A program made the position numbers and the translations under genes. Under the pieces are notes generated by a model. That model was not told the origin of the DNA. It was given only the letters and a program-made list of their open reading frames with translations, and made no database searches. Positions 16,598 through 25,235 of a stretch of DNA of 64,000 nucleotides are shown here, in pieces. How positions within the stretch are numbered: the stretch's first letter is position 1; each line of letters opens with the position of its first letter. The DNA is taken from the NCBI GenBank assembly GCA_047459075.1, contig VSCH01000015.1, forward strand, positions 4,067 through 68,066, written 5' to 3'. The stretch comes from ZC4RG19 sp017577565 (GTDB lineage Bacteria; Actinomycetota; Acidimicrobiia; Acidimicrobiales; VFJN01).

Positions 16598-18052
16598 TCA
16601 GCTGGGCGGCGTGTAGTCGCCCGGCAGGACGATCGACTTCGTCTCCAGGTAGGCGGACAGGCCCTCGGGCCCCAGCTCGCGGCCGACGCCGGAGGCCTTG
16701 TAGCCGCCGAAGGGGTTGCGCATGTCGAGCGTGCCGAACTGGTTGACGCCGTAGGTGCCGGTGCGCACCCGCTTGGCGACCTCGATGCCGGCCTCGACGT
16801 CGCTCGTCCACACGGAGCCGGACAGGCCGTAGTCGCTGTCGTTGGCGATGCGGACGGCGTCGTCGACGTCCTCGTAGGACAGCACCGACAGCACCGGCCC
16901 GAAGATCTCCTCCCGGGCGATGGTCATGCTGTTGTCGACGTCGACGAACAGCGTCGGCTCGACGTACCAGCCCTTGTCCAGGCCGGCCGGGCGGCCGCCG
17001 CCCACGGCGACCTTGGCCCCCTCGTCCCGGCCCTTCTCGATGTAGCCGAGCACCCGGTCGCGCTGGCGCTCGGCGACCAGCGGGCCGACGGCGACCGACG
17101 GGTCGGTCGGGTCGCCGACGGTGGTGCCGGCCACCGCGTCGCGCAGGGCGTCGACGACCTCGTCGTAGCGGTTGCGGGAGGCGAGGATGCGGGTCTGGGC
17201 GATGCAGGCCTGGCCGTTGTTCATGAGGGCGGTGCCCATGAGCATCGGCATGATCGCCTCGAGGTCGGCGTCGTCCAGGATGATCGCCGCCGACTTGCCG
17301 CCCAGCTCCAGCGTGCACCGCTTGAGGTGCTCGCCGCAGATGGCCCCCACCCGCCGGCCGGCGGCGGTCGACCCGGTGAAGGCGACCTTGTCGACGCCGG
17401 GGTGGCGCACGAGGTACTCGCCGACCTCGCGCCCGGCGGGGAGGATCGACACCATGCCCTTCGGCAGCTCGATCTCGTCGAGGATCTCGCCGAGGATGTA
17501 GGCGTCGAGCGGCGTCTCGGGCGAGGGCTTGAGGATCATCGGCGACCCGGCGGCCAGCGCCGCGCCCAGCTTCAGGGCGACGATGAACAGGGGCACGTTC
17601 CAGGGGATGATCCCGGCCGAGACCCCGACGGGCTCCTTGCGCACGAGCACGGGGCCGAGGGCGCCCGGGCGGATCTCCTCGAAGGTGAAGGACCTCGCCA
17701 GGTCGACCCACCCGTCGAGGACCATGGAGGCGCTCAGCACCTGGCCCATCAGCGACCAGCTGGCGGGCGACCCCATCTCGGCGGTGATGGTGTCGGCCAG
17801 CTCCTGCGAGCGGGCCTGGATGCCCTGCGAGAGCTTGGCGATGTACTCGGCCCGCTCCTCGGGGCTGAGCCGGGGGAAGGGTCCGTCCAGCGCCGCGCGC
17901 GCGGCCTCGACGGCCCGGTCGACGTCGCCCTCGGACGCCTCCGGGGTGCGGGCGATGACCTCCTCGGTGGCCGGGCTGACGACCTCGATCGTCGCCGTGC
18001 CGGCCGGCGCCACCCACTCGCCGCCGATGTAGAGGGTGTCCTTGATCTCCAT
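16598..18052 (-). CDS. NAD(P)-dependent aldehyde dehydrogenase
   Basis: About 484 residues, full length for the ALDH superfamily. The catalytic cysteine is in NNGQACIAQTR, the general-base glutamate in LELGGKSAA, the cofactor loop in FTGSTAAGR, and IIPWNVPL is the conserved N-terminal core. It oxidises an aldehyde of unknown identity to the acid. It diverges from a P450 gene across 91 bp holding a clear dyad, which suggests joint control and perhaps sequential action (P450 oxidation, then aldehyde oxidation). Start ATG 18052. Confidence 0.93.
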   Translation of the reverse strand: MEIKDTLYIGGEWVAPAGTATIEVVSPATEEVIARTPEASEGDVDRAVEAARAALDGPFPRLSPEERAEYIAKLSQGIQARSQELADTITAEMGSPASWSLMGQVLSASMVLDGWVDLARSFTFEEIRPGALGPVLVRKEPVGVSAGIIPWNVPLFIVALKLGAALAAGSPMILKPSPETPLDAYILGEILDEIELPKGMVSILPAGREVGEYLVRHPGVDKVAFTGSTAAGRRVGAICGEHLKRCTLELGGKSAAIILDDADLEAIMPMLMGTALMNNGQACIAQTRILASRNRYDEVVDALRDAVAGTTVGDPTDPSVAVGPLVAERQRDRVLGYIEKGRDEGAKVAVGGGRPAGLDKGWYVEPTLFVDVDNSMTIAREEIFGPVLSVLSYEDVDDAVRIANDSDYGLSGSVWTSDVEAGIEVAKRVRTGTYGVNQFGTLDMRNPFGGYKASGVGRELGPEGLSAYLETKSIVLPGDYTPPS

Positions 18053-18076
18053 GAGGCCTCCTGCGCCCGGACTCGA

Positions 18077-18095
18077 ACCTGAAACCGTGTCAGGT
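18077..18095. promoter_or_regulatory. Dyad operator between aldehyde dehydrogenase and P450 genes
   Basis: ACCTGA-N7-TCAGGT is a perfect dyad with 6-bp arms in the middle of the 91-bp divergent intergenic region. It is placed to control both genes. No regulator gene is adjacent, so the binding protein would act in trans. Confidence 0.5.
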
Positions 18096-18143
18096 ATCGT
18101 GCCACGGGTCACGGTCGCGAGCACGGGTCCAGGGGGGACGGCC

Positions 18144-19340
18144 ATGGGCACGATCGGCGCGGACCTCGCCGAGCAGGTGCTGGGTGACGGCGTCCTGGCC
18201 GCCGACCCCCTGCCCGCGCTGGCCCGCCTGCGGGCGGAGGCGCCGGTCGCGCCCCACCGGCCGACGGGAGCCTGGATCCTGTCCCGCCACGCCGACGTCC
18301 TCGCGGCCTCCCGCGACCCGGCGACCTTCTGCTCCGGCCGGGGCGTCCTGCTCGAGGAGATCGGCGTCGAGTACCCGTCGCCGCCGACGATGATGCACAC
18401 CGACCCGCCGGACCACACCCGCTACCGGCGGCTGGTGGCCCCGGCGTTCGCGCCCCGGGTCGTGCGGGCGCTCGAGGCGCCGATCGCCGCCCGGGCCCGG
18501 GCCGCGGTCGCCGCCCTGCCGGCGGGCGAGCCGGTCGACGTCGTCGCCGAGCTGGCCGTGCCCTTCCCGCTGCGGATCATCGCCGACCTCCTCGGCGTCC
18601 CCGAGGACGACTGGCCCCGGTTCCACGAGTGGTCGGAGGCGGCCGTGCCGGGGGCGAGCGACCGGTCCCCGGACGAGGCCGCGGCGCTCATGGGCGAGAT
18701 GACCGGGTACCTGCTCGCGGCGGCCGCCGACCGCCGGGCGCGCCCCCGCGACGACGTCATCTCGCTGCTGGCCACCGTCGAGGTCGACGGCGAGCGGCTC
18801 GACGACGACGAGCTCGCCATGTTCCTCGTGCAGCTGCTGGTGGCGGGCAACGAGACGACCCGCAACGCCCTGGCCGGCGGCCTGGTCGCCTTCGCCGAGC
18901 ACCCCGACCAGTGGGACCGGCTCCGCGCCGACCGGTCGCCCCCCGCCCTCGCCGCCGCGGTCGAGGAGGTCCTGCGGTGGACGACGCCGGTCGTCTACTT
19001 CCTGCGCACCACCACCCGGGGCGTCACCATGCACGGCGTCGACCTGCCGGCCGGCACGCCGGTCGTGCTCCACTACCTGTCCGCCAACCGGGACGAGGCC
19101 GCCTTCGGCCCGACCGCGGACCGGTTCCTCGTCGACCGCGACCCCAACCCCCACCTGGCCTTCGGCGCCGGGCCCCACCTCTGCCTCGGCGCCGCGCTGG
19201 CCCGGCTCGAGCTGCGGGCGGTGCTCGGCGCGCTGGCCGACCGGTTCGCCCGGCTGGAGCCGGCCGGCCCGGTCGAGCGGGCGATGTCGCTGGTCATCGC
19301 CGGCCACCGCCGGGCGCCGCTGGCCCTGCACCCGGCCTGA
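18144..19340 (+). CDS. Cytochrome P450
   Basis: About 398 residues, a soluble bacterial-type P450. The heme-thiolate loop FGAGPHLCLGAALAR lies near residue 338, the oxygen-activation helix reads AGNETTR, and the K-helix ExxR is EEVLR. The substrate is not predictable. It is divergent from an aldehyde dehydrogenase, and redox partners are not encoded next to it. ATG 18144 follows an AGGGGGGA ribosome-binding site at 9 bp or less; the open frame extends further upstream but through the operator region. Confidence 0.93.
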   Translation: MGTIGADLAEQVLGDGVLAADPLPALARLRAEAPVAPHRPTGAWILSRHADVLAASRDPATFCSGRGVLLEEIGVEYPSPPTMMHTDPPDHTRYRRLVAPAFAPRVVRALEAPIAARARAAVAALPAGEPVDVVAELAVPFPLRIIADLLGVPEDDWPRFHEWSEAAVPGASDRSPDEAAALMGEMTGYLLAAAADRRARPRDDVISLLATVEVDGERLDDDELAMFLVQLLVAGNETTRNALAGGLVAFAEHPDQWDRLRADRSPPALAAAVEEVLRWTTPVVYFLRTTTRGVTMHGVDLPAGTPVVLHYLSANRDEAAFGPTADRFLVDRDPNPHLAFGAGPHLCLGAALARLELRAVLGALADRFARLEPAGPVERAMSLVIAGHRRAPLALHPA

Positions 19341-19352
19341 CGCCGCGGCCGG

Positions 19353-21326
19353 TCAGCTGCGGAAGGCGGCGTAGGCGTCGAGCACCTCGGGGTTGGCCAG
19401 GCTCCCCCGGCTGGCCGCCGTGTCGGGGTCCGCGCCGGTGAGGATGCGCTTGACCGGCACCTCGAGCTTCTTGCCCGACAGCGTGCGGGGGACGCCGGGC
19501 ACCGCCCGGACCTCGTCGGGCACGTGCCGGGGCGACAGCTGGGTCCGCAGCGCCTCGGCGATCCGCCGCCGGAGCTCGTCGTCGACCTCGACCCCCGGCG
19601 CGGGGGTGACGAACAGGATCAGCCGGCCGGGGCCGCCTTCGGGGTCCTCGAGGTGGACGACGAGGCTGTCGGCGACCTCGGGGAGCGCCTCGACGACGGC
19701 GTAGATCTCGGCCGTGCCCATGCGCACCCCGCCCCGGTTCAGGGTCGCGTCCGAGCGGCCGGTGATCGTGCAGGCGCCGTCGGGCTGCAGCGTGACCCAG
19801 TCGCCGTGCGTCCACACGCCCGGGTGGCGCTCGAAGTAGGCCGCCCGGTAGCGGGAGCCGTCCTCGTCGCCCCAGAACCCGACCGGCATCGAGGGCATCG
19901 GCGCGGTGACGACCAGCTCGCCCTGCTCGCCGACGACCGACCGGCCGGCCTCGTCGTAGGCCTCGACCTTGGCCCCCAGGTAGCGGCAGGAGATCTCGCC
20001 CGCCCGCACCGGCACCAGCGGGCAGCCCCCGACGAAGGCCGTGCAGACGTCGGTGCCGCCGCTGATCGACGACAGCAGCAGGTCGTCCCCGACCGCCTCG
20101 TAGACCCACTCGAAGCCGGCCGCGGGCAGCGGCGCGCCCGTCGAGCCGACGGCCCGCAGGGCACCGAGGTCGCCCAGCTCGGACGGCCGGACGCCGGCCT
20201 TGCGGCAGGCCATGAGGAAGGGCGCGGAGGTGCCGAAGAAGGTGACGCCCTCCTCGGCGGCCATGCGCCACAGGGCCCCGAGGTCGGGATGGCCGGGATC
20301 GCCGTCGAACAGCACCGGCGTCGCCCCGACGAGCAGGCCGGAGACGAGGTAGTTCCACATCATCCAGCCGGTCGTCGTGAACCAGAAGAACCGGTCGCCC
20401 GGTCCGAGGTCGTTGTGCAGCGCCAGCACCTTGTGGTGCTCGAGGACGATGCCGCCGTGGCCGTGGACGATGGGCTTGGGCAGGCCGGTCGTGCCCGACG
20501 AGTAGAGGACGTAGAGCGGGTGGTCGAAGGGGACGGGCTCGGTGTCGAGCTCCTCGTGCTCCCCGACCAGCTCGTCCCAGCCGACCGCGCCCTCCAACCG
20601 GGCGTCGGGGTCGAGGTAGGGCACCTGGACCGTCGCCCGCAGCGACGGGAGCTCGGCACGGATGGCCGCCACCTCGGCCCGCCGGTCGACCCGCTTGTCC
20701 CCGTAGCGGTAGCCGTCGACGGCGAGCAGGGCCGCGGGCTCGATCTGGCGGAACCGGTCGACGACGCTGCGGACGCCGAACTCCGGCGCGCACGACGAGA
20801 ACACCGCCCCGAGGCTGGCCGAGGCCAGCAGGGCGACGACGGCCTCCGGGACGTTGGGCAGGTAGGCGGCGACCCGGTCGCCGGGACCGACGCCCAGGCG
20901 CCGCAACCCGGCCCGGCACCGGGCGACCTGGTCGCGCAGCTCGGCCATCGACAGCTCGACCCGGGGGCGGGTCTGGGACAGGGCGACGAGCGCGGGACCG
21001 TCCGGCTCGCTGCGCAGCGCGTGGGCGGCGTAGTTGAGCCGCACGCCGGGGAACCACCGGGCCCCCGGCATCACCGGCTCCTCGAGGGCGCGGCCGACGG
21101 GGTCCGGCGACTCGAGCCGGAAGTGGTCCCAGATCGAGCGCCAGAAGGCGTCGAGGTCGGTCACCGACCAGCGCCACAGGTCGTCGTAGCCGTCGAAGGC
21201 CAGCCCCCGCTCGTCGGCCAGCCAGCGCATGTAGCGCCCGATGCGGCTGCGCCGGCGGACCTCGTCGGACGGCTGCCACAGGACCCGTCCCCGTCGCTCG
21301 TCCGTCACCGACCCTTCCGTCACCAT
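19353..21326 (-). CDS. Acetoacetyl-CoA synthetase (AMP-forming)
   Basis: About 657 residues of the ANL adenylating superfamily. The acyl-adenylate loop SSGTTGLPKPIVH and the catalytic C-terminal lysine in SGKKLEVPVKR are present. The N-terminal GRYMRWLADERG and FWFTTTGWMMWN blocks match acetoacetyl-CoA synthetases more than acetyl-CoA synthetases. It would activate acetoacetate (ketone body or leucine breakdown) for the acyl-CoA pool. ATG 21326 lies exactly 7 bp after TACCGT (complement of 21334-21339), implying leaderless translation; GTG 21335 overlaps that element and is unlikely. Confidence 0.9.
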   Translation of the reverse strand: MVTEGSVTDERRGRVLWQPSDEVRRRSRIGRYMRWLADERGLAFDGYDDLWRWSVTDLDAFWRSIWDHFRLESPDPVGRALEEPVMPGARWFPGVRLNYAAHALRSEPDGPALVALSQTRPRVELSMAELRDQVARCRAGLRRLGVGPGDRVAAYLPNVPEAVVALLASASLGAVFSSCAPEFGVRSVVDRFRQIEPAALLAVDGYRYGDKRVDRRAEVAAIRAELPSLRATVQVPYLDPDARLEGAVGWDELVGEHEELDTEPVPFDHPLYVLYSSGTTGLPKPIVHGHGGIVLEHHKVLALHNDLGPGDRFFWFTTTGWMMWNYLVSGLLVGATPVLFDGDPGHPDLGALWRMAAEEGVTFFGTSAPFLMACRKAGVRPSELGDLGALRAVGSTGAPLPAAGFEWVYEAVGDDLLLSSISGGTDVCTAFVGGCPLVPVRAGEISCRYLGAKVEAYDEAGRSVVGEQGELVVTAPMPSMPVGFWGDEDGSRYRAAYFERHPGVWTHGDWVTLQPDGACTITGRSDATLNRGGVRMGTAEIYAVVEALPEVADSLVVHLEDPEGGPGRLILFVTPAPGVEVDDELRRRIAEALRTQLSPRHVPDEVRAVPGVPRTLSGKKLEVPVKRILTGADPDTAASRGSLANPEVLDAYAAFRS

Positions 21327-21433
21327 GGCCCTCACGGTAGGCGGCCCCGGCGCCCCCGTCCCGGCCGTCCGCCCGGGGCCCGGCGCCGGGGAGGTGGTGC
21401 CCGGCCGGCGCCCCGGCTTCTAGCGTCTGCGCC

Positions 21434-22129
21434 GTGAGCGAGGTCCGCGAGTACCGCCAGTCCCGGTTCCAGCGCCCGCCCGGCGCCTGCGAGCTGCTCC
21501 TCGTGCGCCACGGCGAGTCGGCGCCCGCCCGCGACGGCGAGCCCTTCCCGCTCGTCGACGGCCACGGCGACCCCGAGCTGGCGCCGAACGGGCGCGAGCA
21601 GGCCCTGCGGCTGGCCGACCGCCTGGCCCACGAGGACATCAGCGCCATCTACGTCACGCCGCTGCGCCGGACGCAGCAGACCGCGGCGCCGCTGGCGGCC
21701 CGGCTCGGCATCGAGCCGCGGGTGGAGCCCGACCTGCGGGAGGTCCACCTCGGCGAGTGGGAGGGCGGGGCCTTCCGCCGCCACGTCGCCGAGGGCCACC
21801 CCATCGCGCGGCGGATGTTCGCCGAGGAGCGGTGGGACGTCATCCCCGGCGCCGAGCCCACCGAGGCGTTCGCGGCCCGGGTCCGGGGCGCGATCACCCG
21901 CATCGCCGCCCGCCACCCCGACGAGACGGTCGTCGTCGTGTCCCACGGGGGCGTCATCGGCCAGGTGCTGGCCATGGCGGCCCGCACGACGGGGTTCGTG
22001 TTCACCGGCTCGGACAACGCCGCCATCTCCCACCTCGTCGTCAGCGGCGACCGCTGGATCATCCGCCGCTTCAACGACACCGCCCACCTGGGCCTGGCGC
22101 TCACCACCGCGCCGCAGCCGCCGACCTGA
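21434..22129 (+). CDS. Histidine phosphatase (phosphoglycerate-mutase-like) family protein
   Basis: About 231 residues. LLLVRHGES carries the RHG phospho-acceptor histidine, TPLRRTQQTA is the second conserved block, and VVVSHGGVIG holds the second active-site histidine. The family includes broad phosphatases and mutases, and the substrate is unknown. GTG 21434 is 7 bp after TAGCGT (21421-21426), so it is probably leaderless. It is divergent from acetoacetyl-CoA synthetase; the two -10 elements are about 80 bp apart. Confidence 0.87.
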   Translation: MSEVREYRQSRFQRPPGACELLLVRHGESAPARDGEPFPLVDGHGDPELAPNGREQALRLADRLAHEDISAIYVTPLRRTQQTAAPLAARLGIEPRVEPDLREVHLGEWEGGAFRRHVAEGHPIARRMFAEERWDVIPGAEPTEAFAARVRGAITRIAARHPDETVVVVSHGGVIGQVLAMAARTTGFVFTGSDNAAISHLVVSGDRWIIRRFNDTAHLGLALTTAPQPPT

Positions 22130-22177
22130 GCGGCGCCGGGCGGCGGGGCCGCGGAAGTTCTGCAGATTGTGCAAAGT

Positions 22178-22198
22178 TGCGCTCAGCGCAGATAGCCT
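22178..22198 (+). promoter_or_regulatory. Promoter and possible TetR operator upstream of DHA2 exporter
   Basis: A short dyad TGCGC-TCA-GCGCA (22178-22190) directly abuts a -10-like TAGCCT (22193-22198), 42 bp before the exporter start. A repressor bound here would block the promoter; the TetR gene at the end of the operon is the obvious candidate. The arms are only 5 bp, so this is tentative. Confidence 0.4.
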
Positions 22199-22239
22199 GC
22201 TGCGGTCCGGTCCGCTCCCCCAACCGCCGAGGTCCGCAC

Positions 22240-23898
22240 GTGGACGCAGACACCACACCGGCACCGCTCACCCACCGCCAGGTGCTCGTCGTCTTCTCCG
22301 GGATCATGCTCGGCATGTTCCTGGCCGCGATCGACCAGACGATCGTGGCCACGGCCCTGCCGACGATCGCCGGCGAGCTCGGCGGCCTCTCCCACCTCTC
22401 GTGGGTGGTGACCGCCTACCTGCTGGCCGAGACGGTGGCCACGCCGCTGTACGGCAAGCTCGGCGACCTCTACGGGCGCAAGCGGGTCTTCCAGTCCGCC
22501 ATCGTCCTGTTCCTGGCCGGCAGCGTGCTGTGCGGCCTGTCGGCCTCGATGGGGCAGCTCGTCGCCTTCCGGGCGATCCAGGGGGCGGGGGCGGGCGGCA
22601 TCATCGTCGGCGCCCAGGCCCTCATCGCGGACATCGTCAGCCCCCGCGAGCGCGGCCGCTACCAGGGCTACTTCGGCGCCGTGTTCGGCCTCTCGAGCGT
22701 CGCCGGGCCGCTGATCGGCGGCTTCCTCACCGAGCACGCGTCGTGGCGCTGGGTCTTCTACGTCAACCTGCCGATCGGCCTCGTGGCCCTGGTCGTCACC
22801 AGCATCGTGCTCCCCGCCTCGATCCGGCGGGAGCGGGTGCGCATCGACTGGCTCGGCACGACGGTCCTGTCGGCCGCCATCGTGTGCCTCGTCCTGGTCA
22901 CGACCTGGGGCGGGAACGAGCACGCCTGGGGCTCGCCGCTCATCGTCGGGCTGTCGGCGGCGGCCGTCGTGCTCGGCGTCGTGTTCGTCCTCGTCGAGCG
23001 CCGCGTCGAGGAGCCGGCCATCCCCCTGCGGCTGTTCCGCAACCGCACGTTCAACATCGCCTCGGCGGTCAGCCTCATCATCGGCGCCGGCATGTTCGGG
23101 GCGATCTCCTACCTCCCCACCTTCCTGCAGATCGGCGGCGGCGTCTCCGAGTCCAACTCGGGCCTGCTGCTCGTCCCGGTCATGGCCGGCCTGCTGATGT
23201 CGTCGATCGCCGCCGGGCGCCGCGTCAGCCGCACCGGCCGCTACCGGCACTTCCCGATCGCCGGGATGGCCGTCGCGGCGGTCGGCATGGGCCTGCTGTC
23301 CACGCTGGACACCGGCTCGAGCCGGCTCGAGTCGGGCGCCTACATGTTCGTGCTCGGCGCCGGCCTCGGCATGGTCATGCAGATCCTCGTCCTCGCCACG
23401 CAGAACGAGGCGCCGGTCGCCGACCTCGGCGTCGCCACCTCGACCGTCACGTTCTTCCGGGTCGTCGGCGGGTCGCTGGGCGTCGCCCTCGCCGGGTCGC
23501 TCATCAACAGCCGGCTGTCGAGCGCGCTGGGAGGCGAGCCCCCGAGCGACCTCACGCCGGAGCTGCTGCGGTCGCTGCCGGCCGAGGAGCGGGCCGTCCT
23601 CTCCACGGCCTACGCCGACGCCATCACCGCCGTGTTCGCCTACGCCGTGCCGGTGCTCCTCGTCGGCTTCGCGCTGACCTGGCTGCTGCGGGCGGTGCCG
23701 CTGCGGACGGTCGCCGCCCGGGTCGCCGCCGCGTCCGAGGCCGCCGGCGCCGAGCCCGCCGCGCACCACGCCACGGTCGAGGCCGCCGAGGTGAGGGTCG
23801 ACGGCGCCGCGGCCCCGCCCAACGGGAGCTCCTCGTCCGGGGCCGCGCCAGCGGACATGATGGACGGCGTGGGACCGTCGTCGACGAGCGGGGGATGA
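22240..23898 (+). CDS. MFS drug exporter, DHA2 (EmrB/QacA) family, 14 TM
   Basis: About 552 residues with roughly 14 hydrophobic helices. LAAIDQTIVATALPTIAGEL is motif D1 of DHA2 exporters, GKLGDLYGRKR is motif A, and the GAGAGGIIVGAQALI region and WRWVFYVNLPIG follow in family order. It exports drugs or metabolites using proton motive force. The C-terminal 60 residues are a polar Ala/Glu/Ser tail. GTG 22240 is the first start after the promoter. A TetR regulator starts 1 bp after the stop codon, so the two are translationally coupled. Confidence 0.92.
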   Translation: MDADTTPAPLTHRQVLVVFSGIMLGMFLAAIDQTIVATALPTIAGELGGLSHLSWVVTAYLLAETVATPLYGKLGDLYGRKRVFQSAIVLFLAGSVLCGLSASMGQLVAFRAIQGAGAGGIIVGAQALIADIVSPRERGRYQGYFGAVFGLSSVAGPLIGGFLTEHASWRWVFYVNLPIGLVALVVTSIVLPASIRRERVRIDWLGTTVLSAAIVCLVLVTTWGGNEHAWGSPLIVGLSAAAVVLGVVFVLVERRVEEPAIPLRLFRNRTFNIASAVSLIIGAGMFGAISYLPTFLQIGGGVSESNSGLLLVPVMAGLLMSSIAAGRRVSRTGRYRHFPIAGMAVAAVGMGLLSTLDTGSSRLESGAYMFVLGAGLGMVMQILVLATQNEAPVADLGVATSTVTFFRVVGGSLGVALAGSLINSRLSSALGGEPPSDLTPELLRSLPAEERAVLSTAYADAITAVFAYAVPVLLVGFALTWLLRAVPLRTVAARVAAASEAAGAEPAAHHATVEAAEVRVDGAAAPPNGSSSSGAAPADMMDGVGPSSTSGG

Positions 23899-23899
23899 G

Positions 23900-24511
23900 G
23901 TGGCGCCCGGGCTGCGCGAGCGGAAGAAGGCGGAGACCCGCCGGGCCCTGGCGTCGGCGGCGCTCCGGCTGGCCCGCGAGCTCGGGCCCGACGGTGTGAC
24001 GGTCGAGGCGATCGCGGAGGCGGCGGGCGTGTCGCCCCGCACGTTCTTCAACTACTTCGCCTCGAAGGACGACGCCATCGTCAACGTGTCGCCGACGGAG
24101 CAGTCGATGCTGGTCGCCGACCTCTGCGACCGCCCCGAGGACGAGCCGCCGCTCGACGCCCTCCGGGCGATGGTGCAGGCGGCCGCCCAGCGGTTCGCCG
24201 AGGACGCCGACGAGATGCTCGTGCGGCACCGCCTCGCCCAGGAGCACCCGTCGCTGGCCATGCGCCGCTCGGCCCGGTTCGCCGAGGTCGAGCGGGCCCT
24301 GGCCGAGGAGATCGCCCGCCGCACGGGCCTCGACGTGGACGCCGACACCTACCCGGCGCTGGTGGTGGCGGCGGCGCTGGGAGCGCTGCGGGTGGCCACC
24401 GCCGTGTGGAACGAGACCGGCCGCACCCGGCCGCTGGCCGAGCTGGTCGACCAGGCCTTCGACCAGCTCGCCGCCGGCTTCGCCCACGTGCTCCTGCCGT
24501 CGTCCTCCTGA
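23900..24511 (+). CDS. TetR-family regulator coupled to the DHA2 exporter
   Basis: About 203 residues. The N-terminal helix-turn-helix (VEAIAEAAGVSPRTFFNYF) is canonical TetR, followed by an all-helical ligand domain. GTG 23900 begins 1 bp after the exporter stop, an arrangement that ties regulator level to exporter level. It most likely represses the exporter operon in response to an exported compound; this is inference from context. Confidence 0.9.
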   Translation: MAPGLRERKKAETRRALASAALRLARELGPDGVTVEAIAEAAGVSPRTFFNYFASKDDAIVNVSPTEQSMLVADLCDRPEDEPPLDALRAMVQAAAQRFAEDADEMLVRHRLAQEHPSLAMRRSARFAEVERALAEEIARRTGLDVDADTYPALVVAAALGALRVATAVWNETGRTRPLAELVDQAFDQLAAGFAHVLLPSSS

Positions 24512-24562
24512 ACCCCGGCGACCGCCCGCCCCTGTTGACCCCCACGTCGACAAGGGGCCGCG

Positions 24563-24576
24563 TTACCAACGGGTAA
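24563..24576. promoter_or_regulatory. Operator-like dyad 1 upstream of second TetR
   Basis: TTACC-AACG-GGTAA, perfect 5-bp arms, 39 bp before the GTG of the TetR gene at 24615. It would fall just upstream of the -10 TAGCCT at 24601. Confidence 0.45.
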
Positions 24577-24581
24577 GTTGT

Positions 24582-24596
24582 TGCACGGCGCGTGCA
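24582..24596. promoter_or_regulatory. Operator-like dyad 2 upstream of second TetR
   Basis: TGCACG-GCG-CGTGCA is a perfect 15-bp dyad ending 4 bp before the TAGCCT -10 element. It is ideally placed to block transcription and is the better autoregulatory candidate of the two dyads here. Confidence 0.5.
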
Positions 24597-24614
24597 GTCC
24601 TAGCCTCGGCGCCC

Positions 24615-25235
24615 GTGACGGCCCCGCAGGCGCAGCCGGCCGGCGACCGGCCGGCCCCGAAGCGAGTCCGCAAGCGGCCCGACGCCCGCCGGGCCGAGAT
24701 CATCGCCACCGCCCGCGAGGTCTTCGCCGCGTCCGGCTACGCCGAGTCCGGCCTCGCCGAGATCGCCAGCGCGGCGAAGGTCTCGAAGGGGCTCCTCTAC
24801 CACTACTTCCCCGCCGGCCGCCCCCAGCTGTTCGTCAGCGTCATGGAGGGCCTGCTGGAGGAGTTCCGGCAGCGGCTGCGCCAGGCGGCGAAGATGCCGT
24901 TCTCGCCCCGCACCCGCATGGAGCACCTGCTGGCGGCGCTGTTCGGCTTCTTCGACGAGAACCCCGCCGCCTTCCGCCTGCTGTTCCGCGACCCGTGGGT
25001 GACCCACGACGAGACCGTCGAGGCCGCGGCGGTCGCCACCCGGGTGGCCATCTCCTCGGAGCTGGCGAGCCTCATGGCCGGCCAGGGGCTGCCCTCCGAC
25101 GACCTGGTGGCGGCGAGCACCGGCATCCTCGGCTTCGCGCTGGCCAACGTCGAGCTGTCGCTGTCGGGACAGGTCGACCCCGAGGTCGCCTGGCGGGTGA
25201 CCTGCCAGTACGCGACCTCAGGCTTCCCCGCCTGA
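24615..25235 (+). CDS. TetR-family transcriptional regulator
   Basis: About 206 residues. The helix-turn-helix is LAEIASAAKVSKGLLYHYF after a basic, Pro-rich N-terminal arm of about 25 residues. The C-terminal domain resembles regulators of fatty-acid metabolism, but I cannot name its ligand. GTG 24615 follows TAGCCT (24601-24606) by 8 bp, so transcription is likely leaderless. Two perfect dyads precede it. Convergent with the histidine kinase, overlapping it by 18 bp at the 3' ends. Confidence 0.88.
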   Translation: MTAPQAQPAGDRPAPKRVRKRPDARRAEIIATAREVFAASGYAESGLAEIASAAKVSKGLLYHYFPAGRPQLFVSVMEGLLEEFRQRLRQAAKMPFSPRTRMEHLLAALFGFFDENPAAFRLLFRDPWVTHDETVEAAAVATRVAISSELASLMAGQGLPSDDLVAASTGILGFALANVELSLSGQVDPEVAWRVTCQYATSGFPA

